The notes under the pieces were generated by a model. The model was not told the DNA's origin and searched no databases. It saw only the letters and a list, made by a program, of their open reading frames with translations. DNA of 64,000 nucleotides from Pseudoalteromonas aliena SW19 (GTDB lineage: Bacteria > Pseudomonadota > Gammaproteobacteria > Enterobacterales > Alteromonadaceae): positions 186,001 to 250,000 of the forward strand of contig NZ_AQGU01000026.1 of assembly GCF_014905615.1 (NCBI RefSeq), given 5' to 3'. The position numbers were made by a program, and so were the translations under genes. Positions 44,794 through 53,943 of this stretch are shown here, in pieces; the stretch's first letter is position 1, and each line of letters starts with the position of its first letter.

Positions 44794-46273
44794 ACATCCC
44801 TACTGTGTTCGACGCCACTGATTGATGTCGTGAATGTTGTGATTTTATTCTTTTTAAATATAATTGCTCAGCTTTTTTTACTAGTTTTTCTGAATTCGCA
44901 ACGCGAATGTCCTCTGGTACTCGCTGACCATTAGTAAGATAACCTATTGGAAGACGATTTTGAATCGCAATACTAATAATCTCACCTAAACTTAACGATT
45001 CATCTAATTTAGTAAAAATACAACCACTTAACTGTACTTTTTTGAAATGTCTTACCGTTTCTTGTAATACATTAATTTGTGCTGTGGCACTTAATACTAA
45101 ATAATTACGAATATCGACACGTTGATTACGCATTAACGTATTTAATTGCTCGGTTAAACGTAAATCACGCTGGCTCATTCCTGCGGTGTCAATTAATACT
45201 AGACGTTTATTTCGTAAATGATATAAAACTTCAGCCAATTCATTAGCATCTTTAACTTGCTTTACGCTACACCCTATAATTCGGCCATATGTTGCTAGTT
45301 GCTCGTATGCACCAATTCTGTAGGTGTCCGTAGTAATTAACGCAACTTTATCAGCGCCATACTTTTGCGCACCAAGTGCAGCAAGTTTTGCGACAGTTGT
45401 TGTTTTACCCACTCCCGTTGGGCCGACTAATGCGTAAACTCCACCTTGACGCAGTATTTCGTTGTTCGTGGTTTGCATTTGATCTTCAACCATCGCTAAT
45501 AAAGCTTTCCAACCTTGCTGGCGAGAAACATCATCAGGTACAAAACACGCCATTTGCTCAGCAACATCTTTGCCTATTCCCATGCCAATTAAACGATCAA
45601 TCATGCATGCACGCGTTGGATCACGTCGCGCCATATCTTGTTGCATTAAACCTGAGACTTGGTGCTCTAATAGCTGACGAATTGCATTCATCTCTTCACG
45701 CATAGATGTCATCTCTACGCTTTCATTATTTTTAGCTTGCTGACGAGGTGCTATCGGGCTTTCAAGGTCATCAAAATCACTTTCTAAATCATCAAAACCT
45801 AAGCTATCAGCTTGTGTTTGAGGACGTATCGGCGCTGCATTTTCATGTGAAAACATATTTTTAGGACGTTGTTTAGCTACAGGTTCTTGATAATTTTCGG
45901 TAGTATCAATTCCCGATTGTGAAAACATTGAAGCTAGCTCAGGTGAACGAGGTCGAGGTGATTGGCGTTCCAATAATGCTTCTAAACTATCTGCAACTTT
46001 AGCCTGTGGTGAAGGCTGTGCACGCTGTGGTTCCGGTTTTATAAAATTGTGCGTATTTTGCGATTGTGCTAAATGATTAGAGCGCTCTGTTGCTGTATTT
46101 TGAGACTGAGCAACTGGTTTTGGGGCCGTTTTTTCATAATCAACAGCTGCCACAATTTCGACACCGTTAGCTAGTTTTTTATTTGACATGATAACCGCAT
46201 CAACACCGAGTTCATCTTTAACTTCTTTAAGCACTGTGCGCATATCTTTAGCAAAAAAACGTTTAATTTTCAT
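44786..46273 (-). CDS. flhF: Polar flagellum placement GTPase FlhF
   Basis: A 495-residue SRP-type GTPase. The N-terminal B domain is variable and rich in Gln, Pro and Ser (about 50-180). The N domain (about 190-275) leads to the G domain with GPTGVGKTTTVAKLAA (284-299), TTDTYRIGAYEQL, LVLIDTAGMSQRD and FTKLDES. It marks the pole for flagellar assembly together with FlhG. Located 21 bp after flhA. Confidence 0.97.
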   Translation of the reverse strand: MKIKRFFAKDMRTVLKEVKDELGVDAVIMSNKKLANGVEIVAAVDYEKTAPKPVAQSQNTATERSNHLAQSQNTHNFIKPEPQRAQPSPQAKVADSLEALLERQSPRPRSPELASMFSQSGIDTTENYQEPVAKQRPKNMFSHENAAPIRPQTQADSLGFDDLESDFDDLESPIAPRQQAKNNESVEMTSMREEMNAIRQLLEHQVSGLMQQDMARRDPTRACMIDRLIGMGIGKDVAEQMACFVPDDVSRQQGWKALLAMVEDQMQTTNNEILRQGGVYALVGPTGVGKTTTVAKLAALGAQKYGADKVALITTDTYRIGAYEQLATYGRIIGCSVKQVKDANELAEVLYHLRNKRLVLIDTAGMSQRDLRLTEQLNTLMRNQRVDIRNYLVLSATAQINVLQETVRHFKKVQLSGCIFTKLDESLSLGEIISIAIQNRLPIGYLTNGQRVPEDIRVANSEKLVKKAEQLYLKRIKSQHSRHQSVASNTVGMYD

Positions 46274-46294
46274 GGTTTAACCCCTGTTTAAATC

Positions 46295-48403
46295 TTATTG
46301 TTGGCCTACCGAGCTAACAATCTTAATCTGTCTTTCATCTGGTACCTCTTGATAAGACATCACTCTCAATCCTGGAATGGTGTACTTAACAAAACGAGAT
46401 AACACAGTGCGTAACATTCCTGACGTTAGCAATATTGAAGGTTCACCAGCCATTTCTTGATTTTGATGCGCTTCATTTAATGAAATTTGAAGTCGCTCAG
46501 CAAGACCTGGTTCTATTCCGGCACCTTCGTCACCTGCATTCTGCAATGACTGATGCAACATCTGTTCCAACTCCGGCGCCAAGGTTATGACAGGGATTTC
46601 TGAAGACATACCCACCGCATCTTGAACGATAAGTCTACGTAATGAAATACGCACCGCAGCCGTTAATACATCAGGGTCTTGGCTACGAGGACCATACTCT
46701 ACAAGGGTTTGCACGATTGATCGCATATCGCGTATTGCGACTCCTTCATTTAATAAATTTTGTAATACTTTTACAATAACGGTTAATGGTAGTACGTCAG
46801 GCACAAGTCCTTCAACTAAACGAGGGTGGCTCTTGCCCAACATATCTAGTAGGTTTTGAACTTCTTCGTGACCTAATAATAATGCCGCACTGTTTGTTAG
46901 TAATTGACTTATATGTGTTGCCACTACTGTTGCTGAGTCAACCACGGTATAGCCTAAAGATTGTGCTTCATCTTTTTGATCTGGCTTGATCCAAACAGCA
47001 TCGAGTCCAAATGCAGGGTCTTTAGTCTCAACGCCTTTAATAGGGCCAAATACTTGCCCTGGGTTAATCGCTAACTCATCGCCATGCTTAAGCTCACCTT
47101 CACCTGTTGAAACGCCCATCAACGTTATTCTGTATGCATTAGGGTCAAGCTCCAGGTTATCGCGTATATGAACTGGTGGAACTAAAAAGCCCAATTCTTG
47201 AGAAAGCTTTTTACGTACACCTTTTATACGATTGAGCAGCTCACCACCTTGTGATTGATCAACGAGTGGAATAAGTCTATAGCCAACCTCTAAGCCAATT
47301 ACGTCAACTTGCTGAACATCATCCCAACCAAGTTCTTTTTGCTCTTGTTTATTGGCAATGCCAGTACCAGCAGCACCATTCACAGCCTCTTCCTCTATAG
47401 CGGCAGCAGCTTTTAGTTTACTTTGTTGTGTATAATAAGCTAAGTACCCTAAAAGTGCGCCTAAGCTTAAAAAAGCAAAATGTGGCATGCCAGGTACTAA
47501 GCCCATTATTATTAATATACCTGAGGCGATAAATAATGACTTTTCATTACCGAGTTGTTTCTTAAATTGATCGCCCATATTGAGCGACTCATTTTGACGT
47601 GTTACAACAATTGCAGTACCAATTGAGAGTAATAAAGAAGGAAGTTGAGCTACTAATCCATCACCGATGGTAAGTAACGTATACACTTCCATTGCGTTAC
47701 TAAAGCTTAAATTATGCTGGATCATACCAACAAATAAACCACCAACAATATTAATAATCAAAATGATGATACCCGCAATAGCATCACCTTTTACAAACTT
47801 ACTCGCACCATCCATTGAACCGTAAAAATCGGCTTCTCGTGTGACTTCTTCGCGGCGATCTCGTGCTTGCTCTGCACTAATAAAGCCCGCATTTAAATCT
47901 GCGTCAATCGCCATTTGTTTACCTGGCATTGCATCAAGGGTAAAACGTGCCGATACCTCAGAAATACGCCCTGCACCTTTGGTAATTACGACAAAGTTAA
48001 TAATAATTAGAATTAAGAATACAACCAAACCAACTGCGTAATTACCACCAATAACAACAGAGCCAAAGGCCTCTATTACTTTACCTGCAGCATCACCGCC
48101 ATTGTGGCCTTCAAGTAGTACTACCCGCGTACTAGCGACATTGAGTGCTAGGCGCATAATTGTTGCGATTAGGAGTACGGCTGGAAACATACCAAACTCA
48201 ACTGGTTTCATCGTATAAACTGTAACCAGTAATACAACCAAAGCGAGCGCTATGTTGAACGAAAAAAGAATATCAAGTAAAAATGGCGGTAAGGGTAAAA
48301 TCACCATTCCCAAAGCAGCAAGAACAAGCAAAGGGGTACCTACCCCTTTGGCATATTCTTTTTTATCTCTGTTAAGTTGTTGTAATACTGCTTTAAAACT
48401 CAT
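46295..48403 (-). CDS. flhA: Flagellar export gate protein FlhA
   Basis: A 702-residue export component. Eight membrane segments lie in about residues 20-330, with the FHIPEP-family signature in the cytoplasmic loop between segments 4 and 5 (GAGRISEVSARFTLDAMPGKQMAIDADLNAGFI). A large cytoplasmic domain (about 365-700) that binds chaperone-substrate pairs follows. It forms the nonameric export ring. It has its own sigma-54-type site just upstream and leads the flhA-flhF-flhG-fliA-che unit. Confidence 0.98.
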   Translation of the reverse strand: MSFKAVLQQLNRDKKEYAKGVGTPLLVLAALGMVILPLPPFLLDILFSFNIALALVVLLVTVYTMKPVEFGMFPAVLLIATIMRLALNVASTRVVLLEGHNGGDAAGKVIEAFGSVVIGGNYAVGLVVFLILIIINFVVITKGAGRISEVSARFTLDAMPGKQMAIDADLNAGFISAEQARDRREEVTREADFYGSMDGASKFVKGDAIAGIIILIINIVGGLFVGMIQHNLSFSNAMEVYTLLTIGDGLVAQLPSLLLSIGTAIVVTRQNESLNMGDQFKKQLGNEKSLFIASGILIIMGLVPGMPHFAFLSLGALLGYLAYYTQQSKLKAAAAIEEEAVNGAAGTGIANKQEQKELGWDDVQQVDVIGLEVGYRLIPLVDQSQGGELLNRIKGVRKKLSQELGFLVPPVHIRDNLELDPNAYRITLMGVSTGEGELKHGDELAINPGQVFGPIKGVETKDPAFGLDAVWIKPDQKDEAQSLGYTVVDSATVVATHISQLLTNSAALLLGHEEVQNLLDMLGKSHPRLVEGLVPDVLPLTVIVKVLQNLLNEGVAIRDMRSIVQTLVEYGPRSQDPDVLTAAVRISLRRLIVQDAVGMSSEIPVITLAPELEQMLHQSLQNAGDEGAGIEPGLAERLQISLNEAHQNQEMAGEPSILLTSGMLRTVLSRFVKYTIPGLRVMSYQEVPDERQIKIVSSVGQQ

Positions 48404-48442
48404 AAATCTACAATTTCAAAAAATTGACACTGCATAGAATTA

Positions 48443-48457
48443 GCAATAACTATTCCA
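48443..48457 (-). promoter_or_regulatory. Candidate sigma-54 promoter of flhA
   Basis: Minus strand TTGGAATAGTTATTGCTA: GG at 48456-48455 and GC at 48444-48443, exactly ten bases apart, with TTGC at -12. The -24 element lacks the usual C after TGG. It is 40 bp before the flhA ATG, in the flhB-flhA gap. Confidence 0.65.
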
Positions 48458-48475
48458 AGTTACTAAGTTAACGGT

Positions 48476-49606
48476 TTAATATTTATAGGCGTCGGGGATA
48501 GGCAGTTTATTATTAAGTTTGGTTGGACGTTTTCCACGCCCTTTATTAAAGCGCTTAAGTTGAAACACATACGCTAAAACTTGAGCTACAGCGGTAAATA
48601 ATTGATCGGGGATTTGATCGCCCACCTCAGCTGTATGATAAAGAGCTCGAGTGAGCATAGGGGACTCTACAACGGGTACTTCGTTGCCGATTGCGACCTT
48701 ACGAATCTGCATCGCCATTTCATCAATGCCTTTGGCTAGCACAATAGGCGCTCCTGCACGCTCTGTATCGTATTTTAGCGCCACAGAATAATGTGTTGGG
48801 TTGGTAACAATAACATCAGCGTCAGGTACGTCTTGCATCATTCGCTTTTGCGACATTTGTCTTTGCGTTTGCCTTATGCGTGCTTTTATTTGAGGATCAC
48901 CTTCTGAATTTTTATATTCGTCTTTAACTTCTTGCAACGTCATTTTTAGTTGTTTGTTATGATTGTAGCTTTGAAATGGCGCATCAATAGCTGCAATAAT
49001 AATTAAAGTGCACGATAGACCCAAAAACATCCATGCCAAAATTTCCAGAGCATGAATAATATTACCTGGCGTATTCTCTACGCTTAAATGTAGTATTTCA
49101 TCAAAAAATGTATTAATTAAAAACACCGCAAAGCTGGCTACTAAACCAAATTTTAAAAGTGATTTTACAAGTTCAACAGCCGCTTGCGACCCAAACATGC
49201 GTTTAAAACCTTTCATCGGCGACATTTTACTTGCTTTAGGTGCCGCCGCGCCCCAACTGAAATTAAAGCCACCTAACAAGGTGTTACCAATAAATGCAGC
49301 TAAGACAATTATAAATACAAACATGCCCATCGGGAAAATCAAAGCATCCGAAACCTCCCCCCATACAGCAAACATTTTAGTTGTATCGTATGTTTCATTT
49401 CGATTCAAACTAAGCATGCGCCCCATTATATTGTACAAACCTTTGCCTATTTCTGGTCCATACATTAATAACGAAATTGCAGAAAAAATTAGAACAAACA
49501 TGGTTCCGAGTTCTTTGGAGCGTGCTATTTGGCCCTTTTTTTTCGACTCATCAATTTTTTTCGATGTGGGTTCTTCTGTTTTTTCTTGTCCTGAATCTTC
49601 AGACAT
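48476..49606 (-). CDS. flhB: Flagellar export switch protein FlhB
   Basis: A 376-residue protein. The cytoplasmic N-terminus (EEPTSKKIDESKKKGQIARSKEL) leads to four membrane segments (about 35-210), a linker, and the C-terminal domain with the autocleavage site NPTH (269-272). Cleavage changes export specificity from rod/hook to filament substrates with FliK. It is the last gene of the fliK-to-flhB unit. A free FlhB-C paralogue is encoded at 33961-34269. Confidence 0.98.
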   Translation of the reverse strand: MSEDSGQEKTEEPTSKKIDESKKKGQIARSKELGTMFVLIFSAISLLMYGPEIGKGLYNIMGRMLSLNRNETYDTTKMFAVWGEVSDALIFPMGMFVFIIVLAAFIGNTLLGGFNFSWGAAAPKASKMSPMKGFKRMFGSQAAVELVKSLLKFGLVASFAVFLINTFFDEILHLSVENTPGNIIHALEILAWMFLGLSCTLIIIAAIDAPFQSYNHNKQLKMTLQEVKDEYKNSEGDPQIKARIRQTQRQMSQKRMMQDVPDADVIVTNPTHYSVALKYDTERAGAPIVLAKGIDEMAMQIRKVAIGNEVPVVESPMLTRALYHTAEVGDQIPDQLFTAVAQVLAYVFQLKRFNKGRGKRPTKLNNKLPIPDAYKY

Positions 49607-49615
49607 TAGGCTCTC

Positions 49616-50395
49616 CTATGGCGAACAGCCAACTAAAGTACACATTAACTCAATCATTTTGAGCCATTGATATTCGAACTGAAAAATAAAGTTACCTAGC
49701 GTAGCCCAAATAATAATAAGCCCCGCCACAAGCGTTAATGGAAAGCCAATAGAAAAGATATTCAATTGTGGTGCCGCACGCGTCATAATGCCAAACGACA
49801 TATTAATAACCAGCATTGCAGTTAAGGGGGCAAGCGATAGCACCAAGGCCGTGCTAAACATCCAGCCACCCCAGGTTACAATATCCCAATAATGATCAAC
49901 AGCCCACCAATTACCATCAACAGGTAGCACTTCGAAACTATGGATAACCATTTGGATCATCATTAAATGACCATTAAATACAAAAAATAATAAAGTCGCT
50001 AAAATCAAATAAAATTGTCCAACAGCAGGTACACTCATACCATTGGAGGGATCAACAACTGAGGCGAAACCAAGGCCCGTTTGCATTGCTAATATTTGTC
50101 CTGCTAAAACAAATGTATTTAATAATAGCGTAGATGCAAACCCAATCGCCACACCAATCAGCAGTTGCTGGATCACAACTAAAATCATTTCAAAAGAAAA
50201 TAAATTGGTAAATGTCGCAGGAGGAAGGTTAGGCAAAGCAACAAGAGTAACGACAACCGCTAACCCGACTTTTATTCGTGTGGGTACATTTTTAGCGCCT
50301 AAACCCGCCATCACCATTATCATTGAGCTTATTCGTACTAGCGGTAATAAAAAGTCACTCAACCATTGAATGATTACTGAAAATGGCAGCTCCAT
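49616..50395 (-). CDS. fliR: Flagellar export protein FliR
   Basis: A 259-residue protein of the export gate with about six hydrophobic segments: FLLPLVRISSMIMVMAGLGAKNVPTRIKVGLAVVVTL, AIGFASTLLLNTFVLAGQILAMQTGLGFASVVDPSNG. With FliP and FliQ it makes the spiral FliP5Q4R1 core. Starts 2 bp after fliQ; flhB follows after 9 bp. Confidence 0.97.
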   Translation of the reverse strand: MELPFSVIIQWLSDFLLPLVRISSMIMVMAGLGAKNVPTRIKVGLAVVVTLVALPNLPPATFTNLFSFEMILVVIQQLLIGVAIGFASTLLLNTFVLAGQILAMQTGLGFASVVDPSNGMSVPAVGQFYLILATLLFFVFNGHLMMIQMVIHSFEVLPVDGNWWAVDHYWDIVTWGGWMFSTALVLSLAPLTAMLVINMSFGIMTRAAPQLNIFSIGFPLTLVAGLIIIWATLGNFIFQFEYQWLKMIELMCTLVGCSP

Positions 50396-50397
50396 AG

Positions 50398-50667
50398 TTA
50401 GCCTGCAATTTCAGGGATGATCATGACTAATCGAGTAAAAAAGTCCATGAGTTCCTGCGTAAGCCAGTGACCTCCAACAATGAGTGCGCTGATAGTTATT
50501 AGCAAACGAGGTAAAAAGCTCAGCGTTTGTTCATTAATTGACGTTGCCGCCTGAAATACAGCAACCACCAAACCAATAATTAAACCAGGTACCACAATTG
50601 CAGAAACCAGTTTGATAACTAAAAATAGTGCATCACTCAGAATATCAACAAAAATTTCCGGTTCCAT
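50398..50667 (-). CDS. fliQ: Flagellar export protein FliQ
   Basis: An 89-residue helical hairpin protein with two membrane segments (about 15-38, 52-75): DALFLVIKLVSAIVVPGLIIGLVVAVFQAATSINEQTLSFLPRLL, the standard FliQ pattern. Part of the FliPQR core. Confidence 0.97.
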   Translation of the reverse strand: MEPEIFVDILSDALFLVIKLVSAIVVPGLIIGLVVAVFQAATSINEQTLSFLPRLLITISALIVGGHWLTQELMDFFTRLVMIIPEIAG

Positions 50668-50707
50668 GCTGACTCCTAGTTTTGTATTTGCTTTTTATTA
50701 AGCGTAT

Positions 50708-51448
50708 TCACGTACCTAAACCAAAGCTTTTAGCTAACGTACCCATTACTAAACTCCAGCCATCTACCAGCACAAATAGCATTATTTTAAACGGTAAAGA
50801 AACAATCATTGGCGAGAGCATCATCATACCCATGGCCATTAAAACTGAGGCGACCACTAAATCAACAATTAGGAAAGGAATAAAAAACATAAAACCGATA
50901 ATAAAGGCGGTTTGCAACTCACTGGTTACAAATGCAGGTATTAATACAATTAATGGGGCTGCTTCTGGTGAATCTAATTGATCGTGCCCCGCTATTTTTG
51001 CAAATGTTTCTAAGTCTTTAAGACGAACTTGAGAAAGCATAAATGCTTTCATCGGCTCTTTAGCAAGTTCTAACGCCTCTAATGAGGTTACCTTCTCACT
51101 TAAATATGGTTCTATGGCGCGTTCATTAATTTTTTCATAAATGGGCGACATGATAAAAATACTTAAAAAAAGCGACATACCTAATAGAACTTGATTTGAT
51201 GGTGTTTGCTGCAAACCAATAGCTTGGCGCAAAATAGCGAGTACAACAATAATACGTGTAAATGATGTCATCATAATTATGGCGGCGGGTATAAAGCTCA
51301 ACGCCGTCATAATGGCTAAAACTTGCAATGTTACTGAGTAATCTTGCGTGCCATCTGCGTTTGTTGTAATTGTTAGCGCATCAAGGCCTTCTGCACTTGC
51401 ACTGGGAACAAACACAATGGCAATAAAAATAAGTAGCCATTTTATCAT
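50708..51448 (-). CDS. fliP: Flagellar export protein FliP
   Basis: A 246-residue protein with a cleavable signal peptide (ending ASAEG, about residue 20) and four membrane segments. Signatures: [49 protein letters not shown] and [41 protein letters not shown]. Core of the export gate. Follows fliO by 4 bp. Confidence 0.98.
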   Translation of the reverse strand: MIKWLLIFIAIVFVPSASAEGLDALTITTNADGTQDYSVTLQVLAIMTALSFIPAAIIMMTSFTRIIVVLAILRQAIGLQQTPSNQVLLGMSLFLSIFIMSPIYEKINERAIEPYLSEKVTSLEALELAKEPMKAFMLSQVRLKDLETFAKIAGHDQLDSPEAAPLIVLIPAFVTSELQTAFIIGFMFFIPFLIVDLVVASVLMAMGMMMLSPMIVSLPFKIMLFVLVDGWSLVMGTLAKSFGLGT

Positions 51449-51452
51449 AGTG

Positions 51453-51836
51453 TTATTTCTTTTTATTTTGATTTACTTGTGGGTTTAAAAGCTTGCCAAA
51501 TCGCTTAGCGAGCTCTGGTAATTCTTTTTCTGTTAAAGGTGTTTCTAATTTATGCAAATAATTAATATTTTGTGGGGTAACACCTAGCAAATGTTGCGTA
51601 TTATCTATTTCAATAACCAGTAAACGCTCTCGCGAGCCCAGTGGTAAGCTCCGAATAACTTTAAATTCATCACTATTGACTAAATTAGGATTTAGTTTTT
51701 TTACAAAATAAGCCAGTACAAGTATAAGTACTAGCACTGCAGCTAATGAAAGCACCATAGAGAGTATGTCTCCAGATGGGGCTGCGGTATCTGCGGCAGG
51801 AAAAACTGAATTTGCCAATGCAATCAAACTACTCAT
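51453..51836 (-). CDS. fliO: Flagellar export assembly protein FliO
   Basis: A 127-residue membrane protein with one segment (about 25-45: [22 protein letters not shown]) and a small cytoplasmic domain ([40 protein letters not shown]). It helps build the FliP complex. Overlaps fliN by 4 bp. Confidence 0.93.
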   Translation of the reverse strand: MSSLIALANSVFPAADTAAPSGDILSMVLSLAAVLVLILVLAYFVKKLNPNLVNSDEFKVIRSLPLGSRERLLVIEIDNTQHLLGVTPQNINYLHKLETPLTEKELPELAKRFGKLLNPQVNQNKKK

Positions 51837-52234
51837 CGTAACTTTTTAATCCGTTCAACTTGACTAACAACATCTGTCAATCTGATACCAAATTTGTCAT
51901 TAACAACAACAACTTCACCATGTGCTATCAGTGTGCCATTAACAAGTACATCAAGAGGCTCACCAGCGACTCGATCTAGTTCTACAACGGATCCTTGGTT
52001 AAGTTGCAATAAATTACGTATATTAATTTTAGAGCGCCCTACTTCCATAGAAATAGTAACGGGGATATCTAAAATCGTATCAAGTTTACGCTTTTCATCA
52101 CCACTTAGCTCATGTCGTTCATCACTTAACTCATCGAGTTCAGCAACGTGTGCTTCATCCGCACTCTCTTCTGGAATTTCAGCCTCAGCTAATGCTGCTG
52201 CCCATTCATCCATAGTATCTTGGTCATCACTCAT
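51833..52234 (-). CDS. fliN: Flagellar C-ring protein FliN
   Basis: A 133-residue protein. An acidic N-terminal region (about 1-50) precedes the SpoA domain: LDTILDIPVTISMEVGRSKINIRNLLQLNQGSVVELDRVAGEPLDVLVNGTLIAHGEVVVVNDKFGIRLTDVVS. It forms the lower C-ring with FliM. Follows fliM after 20 bp. Confidence 0.97.
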   Translation of the reverse strand: MSDDQDTMDEWAAALAEAEIPEESADEAHVAELDELSDERHELSGDEKRKLDTILDIPVTISMEVGRSKINIRNLLQLNQGSVVELDRVAGEPLDVLVNGTLIAHGEVVVVNDKFGIRLTDVVSQVERIKKLR

Positions 52235-52254
52235 ACTCTTCGCCTTTTAGTAAA

Positions 52255-53346
52255 TTACCAGTCTAAGTCTACACCCTCAGAGAGGTGTAAATCATCTTCT
52301 AGTTCTGCTAATTCTGCATCCGAATCAATTTTCTTGCCGCCTTTAGTAAATACATGCAGCTCAGACTTAACTGAATCAGGACGTTTAATTTTTTCGCTAA
52401 TTTGTAGGGCAACATTGTCGCGAGAACGACCCATCTTCGCCCTAAATGTAGGTAACTCTTCAACAAATACGGTTATGTGCTCTGGCATTTCAACCGGAAT
52501 TATGTCGCCCGCTTTAAGCTCCATTATTTGTGCTAAGGTTAAATCGACTTCCAGTAATTGAGTCGATAAGCCAACCTCTACATCCATAATTTCATCACGC
52601 AGCGCTTTGCTCCAACGTAAATCGGTATCTTCAGTGTCTGATTGAACACCCGCATCCAATAGCTCTCTAATTGGCTCAAGCATTGAATAAGGAAGCGCAA
52701 TATGAAAGTCGCCGCCACCGCCATCAAGCTCAATATGAAAAGAGCTAATAACAACAACCTCGGTTGGACTTACAATATTAGCCATGGCTGGATTTACTTC
52801 AGAATCCAGATACTCAAATGACACATCCATAACCGGTGCCCATGCTTCTTTATAATCTTCAAAAATTATTTTAAGTAGCATTTGTACTATACGACGTTCC
52901 GTTGGCGTAAATTCACGCCCTTCTATTTTGGCGTGATAGCGTCCATCACCACCAAAAAAGTTATCAACCAAAATAAACACAAGACGTGCTTCCATGGTGA
53001 TAAGCCCAGTTCCTTTTAATGGTCTGAAACGCACCATATTTAAACTAGTAGGTACAAATAGCGTATGGACGTACTCACCAAATTTAATCATTTGAACGCC
53101 GTTGATAGACACTTCAGCAGTGCGGCGCATCATGTTAAATAAGCTAATTCGCATATGCCTTGCAAAACGTTCATTAACAATTTCGAGTGTCGGCATGCGA
53201 CCACGTACGATCCGGTCTTGGGAAGAAAAGTCGTACTGAAGTGTCCCCCCTCCACCACCTTCACCGTCGTGTATATCTTCCTCTTCAACATCATCAACAC
53301 CGTGTAATAGCGCATCAATTTCGTCTTGGGATAATAAATCGCTCAC
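52255..53346 (-). CDS. fliM: Flagellar switch protein FliM
   Basis: A 363-residue C-ring protein. The N-terminal CheY-P-binding segment is MSDLLSQDEIDALLHGV. A CheC-like middle domain (about 45-230; RHMRISLFNMMRRTAEVSINGVQMIKFGEYV, FFGGDGRYHAKIEGREFTPTERRIVQ) and a C-terminal SpoA domain (about 255-330) follow. It receives the CheY signal and switches rotation. Some 30 residues extend past the SpoA domain. Confidence 0.98.
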   Translation of the reverse strand: MSDLLSQDEIDALLHGVDDVEEEDIHDGEGGGGGTLQYDFSSQDRIVRGRMPTLEIVNERFARHMRISLFNMMRRTAEVSINGVQMIKFGEYVHTLFVPTSLNMVRFRPLKGTGLITMEARLVFILVDNFFGGDGRYHAKIEGREFTPTERRIVQMLLKIIFEDYKEAWAPVMDVSFEYLDSEVNPAMANIVSPTEVVVISSFHIELDGGGGDFHIALPYSMLEPIRELLDAGVQSDTEDTDLRWSKALRDEIMDVEVGLSTQLLEVDLTLAQIMELKAGDIIPVEMPEHITVFVEELPTFRAKMGRSRDNVALQISEKIKRPDSVKSELHVFTKGGKKIDSDAELAELEDDLHLSEGVDLDW

Positions 53347-53355
53347 ACTAACCCC

Positions 53356-53886
53356 TTATTGCATCACAAAGCCGGTAAATAACACCCGCTCTATTACTTT
53401 ACTACCTTCAACATCGATTAACGCTGCTTGCACTTTTTCCAGAGCTGCAAAACGAAGTGTTTCTTTACCTGCACTTGTGCTCAACTCATCAGCGGTGGTC
53501 GTTGAAAAAATACTAAGTAGCTTTCCTTCAATAAGTGGAATATGTTTTTTTGCAGTTTCTTCATTAACACTACCACGTACCAAAAGTTGTACTTTAACTT
53601 GTACTATTCTATCTCTACTTGAACCAGGTACATTAAATACAAATGGTCTAGGCATGGCGACATATAACGCAGTCCCGACCTCAGCTGATGAACTAGCCGT
53701 ATCAGCAGGAGCATCAGTGGCCGCTGCTGTCTCTTTGTTTACAGCTTCTGCAGGAGCGTCAGAACCTGACATTAAAAAGTAACCTGCAATGCCACCTACA
53801 ACAAGTAAAGCGGCTGCGATGATTATTATGAGTTTCTTTTTACTTTTACCTGTTTCTTCTATTTCTAAATTAGTGTCTTCAGCCAT
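53356..53886 (-). CDS. fliL: Flagellar basal-body-associated protein FliL
   Basis: A 176-residue membrane protein. A short cytoplasmic N-terminus leads to one membrane segment (about 18-39), an Ala/Thr/Ser-rich linker and a stomatin-like periplasmic domain (YVAMPRPFVFNVPGSSRDRIVQVKVQLLVRG). It surrounds and supports the stator units. AAAGGA stands about 6 nt before the ATG. The fliK-fliL gap is 57 bp with no sigma-54 site that I could see. Confidence 0.95.
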   Translation of the reverse strand: MAEDTNLEIEETGKSKKKLIIIIAAALLVVGGIAGYFLMSGSDAPAEAVNKETAAATDAPADTASSSAEVGTALYVAMPRPFVFNVPGSSRDRIVQVKVQLLVRGSVNEETAKKHIPLIEGKLLSIFSTTTADELSTSAGKETLRFAALEKVQAALIDVEGSKVIERVLFTGFVMQ

Positions 53887-53943
53887 TGTATTTCCTTTAT
53901 CCGCAAAGGTATTTACTTGTTTTAACTATTATAATAGCAGCAC

